Shown one piece after another: positions 56,924-64,000 of a stretch of DNA of 64,000 nt (position 1 is its first letter; each line of letters starts with the position of its first letter). Where the stretch lies: the NCBI RefSeq assembly GCF_009498035.1, contig NZ_CP034550.1, positions 9,300,001 to 9,364,000 of the forward strand, written 5' to 3'. The notes beneath the pieces are model-generated. The model made no database searches. It was given only the letters and a program-made list of their open reading frames with translations, and was not told the DNA's origin. This DNA comes from Saccharothrix syringae (GTDB lineage Bacteria; Actinomycetota; Actinomycetes; Mycobacteriales; Pseudonocardiaceae). The translations under genes were made by a program, and so were the position numbers.

Positions 56924-56958
56924 GAGACCACTATCAACCATCAGCTGACAGATTTCAA
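56907..56958 (-). promoter_or_regulatory. Promoter and palindromic operator of the AKR-tetR operon
   Basis: -35 TTGAAA (56953-56958), 17-bp spacer, -10 GATAGT (56930-56935), 6 nt to the ATG. Perfect 10-bp inverted repeat TGGTTGATAG (56907-56916) and CTATCAACCA (56931-56940) with 14 bp between; its arms cover the -10 and the first codons, so a bound repressor would block initiation. Confidence 0.75.
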
Positions 56959-56986
56959 TATTTGTTACCCCAAGAGGTGACTCCGG

Positions 56987-58192
56987 TCACCGCACCACCA
57001 CCGACAGCGCCGGCGCGAGGTCGCCCCGCGGCACCACCGCGACCTCGTCCAGCCCCAGCCACCCCGCCATCTCCCGCAGCTCCGCGGCCAGCTCGACCGC
57101 CACCCGGCCGTGGTCCACCCCGGGCTCCGCGTGCGCCGCCTGCACCCGCAGCACCCCGGCCGCCCGGTCCGCCTTCAGGTCCACCCGGCCCACCAGCCGC
57201 CCGTCCAGCAGGAACGGGAACACGTAGTACCCGTGCACCCGCTTGGCCGCCGGCACGTAGATCTCGATCCGGTAGAAGAAGTCGAAGATCCGCTCGGTCC
57301 GGGCCCGCTCCCAGATCAGCGGGTCGAACGGGCACAGCAGCGCCCGCCCCTCCACCCGCCGCGGGACGCGCGCCGCCGCGTGCTTGTACGCGGGCGCCTT
57401 CCACCCGCGCACCACCACCGGCTCCAGCACGCCCTCCTCCACCAGCTCCAGCACGGCCTGCCGGCTGCGCTCGGGCGCGAGCCGGTAGTAGTCGCGCAGG
57501 TCCGGTTCGGTCGCCACGCCCAGCGCCGTCGCCGCGCGGGCCACCAGCTCCCGCGCGCCCTCCTCGGCCGTCACCCGCCGGGCCAGCACCTCGGGCGGCA
57601 GCACGCGCTCGGTCAGGTCGTACAACCGCTCGAAGCCGCGCCGCGCCCCGGTGGTCAGCACGCCCTCGCCGAACAGGAACTCGCAGATCTTCTTGACCTC
57701 CGACCAGTTCCAGCCCCAGTGGTCCTTGCGCCGCGGCCCGCCGCCCTCCAGCGCCTTCTCGATCGCGCCCGCCCCGACCGGCCCCAGCTCCTTGACCACG
57801 GCCACGATGTCCTCGACCAGCCGCGGCGAGCGCGCGGCCAGCTCGGTGTGCCCCTTCCACCACCCCTGGCGCTTGGCGCCGGAGCGCAGCAGCGGCCAGT
57901 CCTCCACCGGCACCAGGCTCGCCTCGTGCGCCCAGGTCTCCACCAGCAGCCGCGGCCGGCGGGCGCTGTGCGACCACGCCGCCTCGTCCACCAGCTCCGG
58001 CGCGTACGGGCCGAGCCTGCTGAACAGCGGCGCGTAGTGCGCGCGGACCGCCACGTTCACCGAGTCCAGCTGCAACAGCCGCACGCGCGAGAGCACCTTC
58101 TGGAGGTGCCGCCTGGTCGGCTCGCCGACCGGTCGCGGGTCCGCGAAACCCTGCGCGCCCAGCGCGATCCGGCGGGCGACGTCTGCGCTCAT
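56987..58192 (-). CDS. YcaQ-family winged-helix DNA glycosylase
   Basis: 401 aa. HTH_42/YcaQ family of interstrand-crosslink glycosylases (AlkX in enterics). Family hallmarks: LLQLDSVNVAVRAHYAPLFSRLGPY, HSARRPRLLVETWAHEASLVP, and LLCPFDPLIWERARTERIFDFFYRIEIYVPAAKRVHGYYVFPFLLDGRLVGRVDLKADR. ATG at 58192 chosen; a TTG at 58231 would add 13 residues. Likely repairs alkylated or cross-linked DNA. Confidence 0.9.
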   Translation of the reverse strand: MSADVARRIALGAQGFADPRPVGEPTRRHLQKVLSRVRLLQLDSVNVAVRAHYAPLFSRLGPYAPELVDEAAWSHSARRPRLLVETWAHEASLVPVEDWPLLRSGAKRQGWWKGHTELAARSPRLVEDIVAVVKELGPVGAGAIEKALEGGGPRRKDHWGWNWSEVKKICEFLFGEGVLTTGARRGFERLYDLTERVLPPEVLARRVTAEEGARELVARAATALGVATEPDLRDYYRLAPERSRQAVLELVEEGVLEPVVVRGWKAPAYKHAAARVPRRVEGRALLCPFDPLIWERARTERIFDFFYRIEIYVPAAKRVHGYYVFPFLLDGRLVGRVDLKADRAAGVLRVQAAHAEPGVDHGRVAVELAAELREMAGWLGLDEVAVVPRGDLAPALSVVVR

Positions 58193-58234
58193 CGTCTGCA
58201 CGGGGCGAATGCTCCCACCCGGGTACGACAAAGA

Positions 58235-59128
58235 TCACCCCACCGGCGCGGGCCGGCGCTCCGCCCGGACCACCAGCACGACCGCGAGCACCACCAGCAG
58301 CCCGCCCACCGCCTGGAGCGCGCCGAACCGCTCGTCCGCCAGCCACACCCCGAGCACCACGGCGATCACCGGGTTCACGTACGCGTAGGTCGCCACGGTC
58401 GACACCGGCAACTGCCCCAGCACGTACACGTACGAGCTGAACGCCAGCAGCGACCCGATCACCACCAGGTACCCCCACGCCACCCACGACGACGCGGTGA
58501 CGGACCCGGGCGACACGCGCTCCCCGGCCAGCAGGCCCGCCACCGCCAGCACCGCCCCGCCGGCCAGCATCTCCACCGCCGACAGCGCGAACGGGTTCGC
58601 GGGCGCGGGCAGCCGGCCGCTCAGGAACGTGCCCAGGGCCCACCCGAACGCCGCCAGCAGCACCACCCACGGCCCCCACCACGACGACCCGCCCACGTCG
58701 TCCAGCAGCAGCACGGCCAACCCCACCAGCCCGACCAGCACACCGAGGTGGGTCACCGCGGGCGGCCGCTCGCCGGCGAAGCGCCGCATCAGCACCACGT
58801 ACAGCGGCACGGACGCCACCAGCAGCGCGGCCAGGCCCGAGGCCACGGACGCCTCGGCCAGCACCACCAGGCCGTTGCCCCACGCGGGCAGCAGCACACC
58901 CAGCAGCACGCCGGTGCCGAGCTGCCGCGCCGTCATCCGCATCCCGCCGCGCCAGGCCACCACCAGCGCCAGCACGGCGCCCGCCAGGAAGAACCTCAGC
59001 CCGGCCGACAGCAGCGGCGGCATCGACTCGATGGTGAACTTGATGGCCACGTAGGTGGAACCCCACACCACGTACACGACGCCCAGCGCTGCCCAACGCA
59101 CGACGGTGACGCTGTCATGCGAGACCAC
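58235..59128 (-). CDS. EamA-family (DMT) transporter
   Basis: 297 aa, ten predicted membrane helices as two EamA repeats. WGSTYVAIKFTIESMPPLLSAGLRFFLAG is the usual first repeat; the second repeat ends YAYVNPVIAVVLGVWLADERFG. Drug/metabolite exporter (YedA-like); substrate unknown. It is downstream of a plus-strand GNAT gene in divergent orientation, with a spacer of only 38 bp. Confidence 0.9.
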   Translation of the reverse strand: MVSHDSVTVVRWAALGVVYVVWGSTYVAIKFTIESMPPLLSAGLRFFLAGAVLALVVAWRGGMRMTARQLGTGVLLGVLLPAWGNGLVVLAEASVASGLAALLVASVPLYVVLMRRFAGERPPAVTHLGVLVGLVGLAVLLLDDVGGSSWWGPWVVLLAAFGWALGTFLSGRLPAPANPFALSAVEMLAGGAVLAVAGLLAGERVSPGSVTASSWVAWGYLVVIGSLLAFSSYVYVLGQLPVSTVATYAYVNPVIAVVLGVWLADERFGALQAVGGLLVVLAVVLVVRAERRPAPVG

Positions 59129-59166
59129 CCGGAATCACGCGGATTTCGGCCACTAGGGTTCCGGGC

Positions 59167-59709
59167 ATGGCCGACGCCGCAGTGCGCACCGCGACCCCCG
59201 ACGACGTCCCGGAGATCGCCCGCATCCACCGCGACACCTGGCGGACCGCGTACCGCGACCTGCTGCCCGAGGAGGTCCTGGCGGACCTCGACCCCGCGGC
59301 CGGGTGGGCCGAGGCCGTGGCGGCGGGCCAGGTGCTGGTGGCCACCGAGGGCCGCTGGCTGGTCGGGTACTGCTCGGTCGGCGCGGCGCCCGCGGACGAG
59401 GTGGCGCTCGCGAACGGCTCGCTGCCCGCCGACGCGGCCACGACGGCGCTGGTCAGCGTGCTCGTCGAGCCCCGCTGGGGTCGGCGCGGGCACGGCGGGC
59501 GGCTGCTGGCCGAGGCGTCCGGGCGGCTGCGCGACGCGGGGGCCACCCGGGCGATCGCCTGGGTGCCGGAGGCCGACAAGAGCTCCACCGCGTTCTACCG
59601 GAAGGCGGAGTGGGAGCCGGACGGCACCGTGCGGACCCTGGACGCCGGTGGGCGACCACTGCGGGAAATCAGGGTTTCCGGGGGGTTGACCCCACCTTCT
59701 CCGGGCTGA
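59167..59709 (+). CDS. GNAT acetyltransferase
   Basis: 180 aa single GNAT domain: VRTATPDDVPEIARIHRDTWRTAYRDLLPEEVL at the N-terminus, acetyl-CoA loop VEPRWGRRGHGGRLLAEA, and STAFYRKAEWEPDGTVR at the end. Substrate unknown. ATG at 59167 is 7 nt after TAGGGT without a ribosome site: leaderless. Confidence 0.88.
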   Translation: MADAAVRTATPDDVPEIARIHRDTWRTAYRDLLPEEVLADLDPAAGWAEAVAAGQVLVATEGRWLVGYCSVGAAPADEVALANGSLPADAATTALVSVLVEPRWGRRGHGGRLLAEASGRLRDAGATRAIAWVPEADKSSTAFYRKAEWEPDGTVRTLDAGGRPLREIRVSGGLTPPSPG

Positions 59710-59730
59710 TCCGTTGGTAGCCTCGGCCGG

Positions 59731-60228
59731 GTGCTTGGGTGGCTGTGCCTGACCTTCGGCGTCGCGTTCGGCTCGTCGCTGGTCCCGTTGATCAGCATCG
59801 AGTTATTCGTCATCGGCCTGGTGACGCAGCAGCCGCACCTGTCGTGGTGGTGGGTCGGGCTCGCCGTCGCCGTGGGCCAGATGCTGGGGAAGCTGTTCTA
59901 CTTCCTGGCCGCGCGCGGCTCGCTGCACCTGCCCGCGTTCCTGCGGCGCGCGGAGAAGCCGAAGAAGTCCTCGCCGTGGCGGCTGAGGTGGCGGGCGCGG
60001 ATGGAGCGGGTGCGCGACCGCTGCCACCGGCACCCGCACTGGATGCTCGGCACGCACGCGGTCAGCTCGGTGGTCGGGCTGCCGCCGTTCATGTTCACCA
60101 CCGTGCTGGCGGGGCTGGCGGGCATGTCGTCGTGGCTGTTCATGTCCACCGGCGTGGTCGGCCGGTTCGCCCGGTTCAGCGTGCTCGCTGCGTCACCCGC
60201 CGCGGTCGCGGGGTGGTGGGTGCACTGA
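59731..60228 (+). CDS. DedA/VTT-like small membrane protein
   Basis: 165 aa with three or four hydrophobic segments (about 1-30, 38-58, 105-125, 145-160) split by a basic loop (RAEKPKKSSPWRLRWRARMERVRDR). Resembles the DedA/SNARE-associated fold in its GxxxP-like VVGLPPFMFTTVLAGLAGM stretch, but the match is loose. GTG at 59731 is 7 nt after TAGCCT: leaderless. Its 3' end overlaps the convergent PRC-barrel gene by 53 bp. Confidence 0.7.
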   Translation: MLGWLCLTFGVAFGSSLVPLISIELFVIGLVTQQPHLSWWWVGLAVAVGQMLGKLFYFLAARGSLHLPAFLRRAEKPKKSSPWRLRWRARMERVRDRCHRHPHWMLGTHAVSSVVGLPPFMFTTVLAGLAGMSSWLFMSTGVVGRFARFSVLAASPAAVAGWWVH

Positions 60229-60553
60229 CCTCGCGCCGGTGGCGCACCAGGCGCTGCTCGGGCGGGGTCAGCCCGTAGTGGTCGTGGAACTCGGCCTGCT
60301 CGTCCTCGGACAGCTCCGGCCCGCCGACGCGCGGCGCGTCCTCGACCTCGCGCCGGTCGACGGGCACCACGAGCCCGCGGTCGCGGACCTGGGCGCCCCG
60401 GATGGGCACGAGGGTGGTGCCGCGCGGGCCGCGGACCGAGGCCCACAGGGGACGACCGCCGGCCAGCCACAGCTCCGCCACGGTGCCGATCGGCAGGCCG
60501 TGCCGGTCCAGCACGTCGCGGTCGTAGAGGTGGTCCACCGCTGATCGATCCAT
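60176..60553 (-). CDS. PRC-barrel domain protein
   Basis: 125 aa. An N-terminal PRC-barrel (about 8-70: LYDRDVLDRHGLPIGTVAELWLAGGRPLWASVRG) and a short HD-rich region SEDEQAEFHDHYGLTPPEQR typical of actinobacterial PRC-barrel proteins. GAGGG ribosome site before ATG at 60553. Function unknown. The C-terminal 17 codons lie opposite the end of the upstream membrane-protein gene. Confidence 0.78.
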   Translation of the reverse strand: MDRSAVDHLYDRDVLDRHGLPIGTVAELWLAGGRPLWASVRGPRGTTLVPIRGAQVRDRGLVVPVDRREVEDAPRVGGPELSEDEQAEFHDHYGLTPPEQRLVRHRREVSAPTTPRPRRVTQRAR

Positions 60554-60624
60554 GCCCTCGCGTCTACCCGACGCGCGGGTGATCTCACGCCGAACCACAC
60601 GTTCGTGTGACGTGGCTGGTCCGT

Positions 60625-60711
60625 TCAGGCAGCGGTCGCGGCCGCGCCCAGCGCGGTGAGGACGACGAGCAGGGCCACGAGCAGCCGGAGGTTCAGACAA
60701 GTCTTGACCAC
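60625..60711 (-). CDS. 28-residue hydrophobic peptide
   Basis: A short ORF missed by length filters. Nearly all of it is one membrane helix (LRLLVALLVVLTALGAAATAA) after VVKTCLN. GTG at 60711 is 7 nt after TATCGT, itself 16 bp after TTGATC: a leaderless promoter like many here. A GTG at 60720 would add three residues. An inverted repeat ATCAAAGG...CCTTTGAT (60742-60764) covers the -35 and may be an operator. Function unknown. Confidence 0.5.
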   Translation of the reverse strand: MVKTCLNLRLLVALLVVLTALGAAATAA

Positions 60712-60794
60712 GGCCTCCACGATACGAAGACTCGCCGCAAGATCAAAGGCGAAAGCCCTTTGATGCCGAATGAATCGTGTCTCACCCGACTGGC

Positions 60795-61250
60795 TCACAC
60801 CTGATTCGTCGGCTCCTGGAAGAGCGTGATGGCCTTGCGCATGGTCTCCCGGGCCCGTCCCCGGTCACCCGCCAGGTCGTACGCCTGGGCCAGCGCGAAC
60901 CACGCCCGCCAGTCGCCCGGCCGGTCCTCCACCTCGGCCCGCCGGCGCTCGAACCACTCGTCCGCGGCCTCCCGGTCCACCCGGCCGGACGGGCGGCGCG
61001 GCAGCCCGGAGGTGTCGGGCAGGGCGCCCTCCTCCGCGAGCCGCCGCGCCATCCGCTCCGTGGTGAAGCCGAAGCGCAGGTTCGTCCACGCGATCCAGGC
61101 GCCGATCACCGGCAGCAGCAGCACGCCCGCGCCGAGCCCGATCCCGACCGGGTCGCCGGTGCCCAGCAGCACCACCGCCCGGCCGCCGAGCAGCACGAAG
61201 TACACCACCAGCGCGGCGGTGACCAGGAACGCGGCGGAACGGGTCCTCAT
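60795..61250 (-). CDS. TPR-like membrane protein beside dapB
   Basis: 151 aa. Two membrane helices (about 5-30 and 38-58) followed by a TPR-like helix pair (DWRAWFALAQAYDLAGDRGRARETMRKAI). Conserved next to dapB in actinobacteria; unnamed. Starts 10 bp after the dapB stop, so it is the last gene of the pnp-pepR-dapB operon. Confidence 0.75.
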   Translation of the reverse strand: MRTRSAAFLVTAALVVYFVLLGGRAVVLLGTGDPVGIGLGAGVLLLPVIGAWIAWTNLRFGFTTERMARRLAEEGALPDTSGLPRRPSGRVDREAADEWFERRRAEVEDRPGDWRAWFALAQAYDLAGDRGRARETMRKAITLFQEPTNQV

Positions 61251-61260
61251 CGGGAGCGGC

Positions 61261-64000
<2,740 letters not shown>

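Overview
The window is high-GC chromosomal DNA of a filamentous actinomycete. The gene content and order point to Pseudonocardiales (Saccharothrix, Actinosynnema or Lentzea-like): a mycobacteria-type dcw cluster, a clgR-pspA-pspM locus, a WhiJ-like XRE/DUF397 pair, meso-DAP-type MurE, and a long block syntenic in outline with M. tuberculosis Rv2743c-Rv2783c (pspM, pspA, clgR, pgsA, argA, ftsK, rnj, dapA, thyX, dapB, pepR, pnp). The genus is inferred; no rRNA is present.

Layout. 1-8.8 kb (minus strand): division and cell-wall cluster mraZ-rsmH-ftsL-pbpB-murE-murF-mraY (mraY runs off the left edge). It is split between pbpB and murE by an array of 22-bp repeats carrying an intact 948-bp IS5-like element; murE has its own leaderless promoter. 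9.3-14.2 kb (plus): MoxR ATPase, DUF58 protein and TgpA-like transglutaminase. 14.2-18.2 kb: repeat-rich spacers with small genes (DUF3040, an AbiEi-like protein ending in 17-residue repeats, a small membrane protein, a Crp/Fnr regulator). 18.2-28.8 kb: DNA polymerase IV, a divergent amidohydrolase/glutamine-synthetase-like pair (a split counterpart of fungal FluG), two tandem paralogous sigma factors, a methyltransferase, an orphan ParA, LysE, Nei-type glycosylase, pyrD and an NCS2 permease.

29-34.9 kb: envelope-stress locus clgR-pspA-pspM with two ECF-sigma-like promoters and a ClgR box, preceded by rimO-pgsA-cinA, with argA divergent. 34.9-45 kb: MerR-type regulator, secreted phospholipase A2, FtsK translocase, PlsC acyltransferase, RibD/DHFR-like protein, a 24-residue Trp-rich ORF, a frameshifted MFS pseudogene, an intact MFS exporter and an XRE/DUF397 pair. 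45.8-54.4 kb: two secreted small proteins with beta-trefoil features, then rnj-dapA, a DinB/TIGR03085-like protein, a membrane Ser/Thr kinase, ACT protein, thyX, and an RHH-DUF4097 pair. 54.5-64 kb: universal stress protein, AKR-TetR pair with a palindromic operator, YcaQ, EamA, GNAT, membrane proteins, dapB, pepR and the 3' part of pnp (running off the right edge).

Two features recur across the window. First, at least 16 genes start 6-7 nt after a TAnnnT-like -10 hexamer with no Shine-Dalgarno sequence, i.e. probable leaderless transcripts; this fixes several start codons. Second, three loci carry arrays of 22-bp units, two of them folded around a central palindrome, lying in or just after gene 3' ends. 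This repeat family is the best candidate here for something not yet described. No tRNA, rRNA, CRISPR array or prophage was seen.
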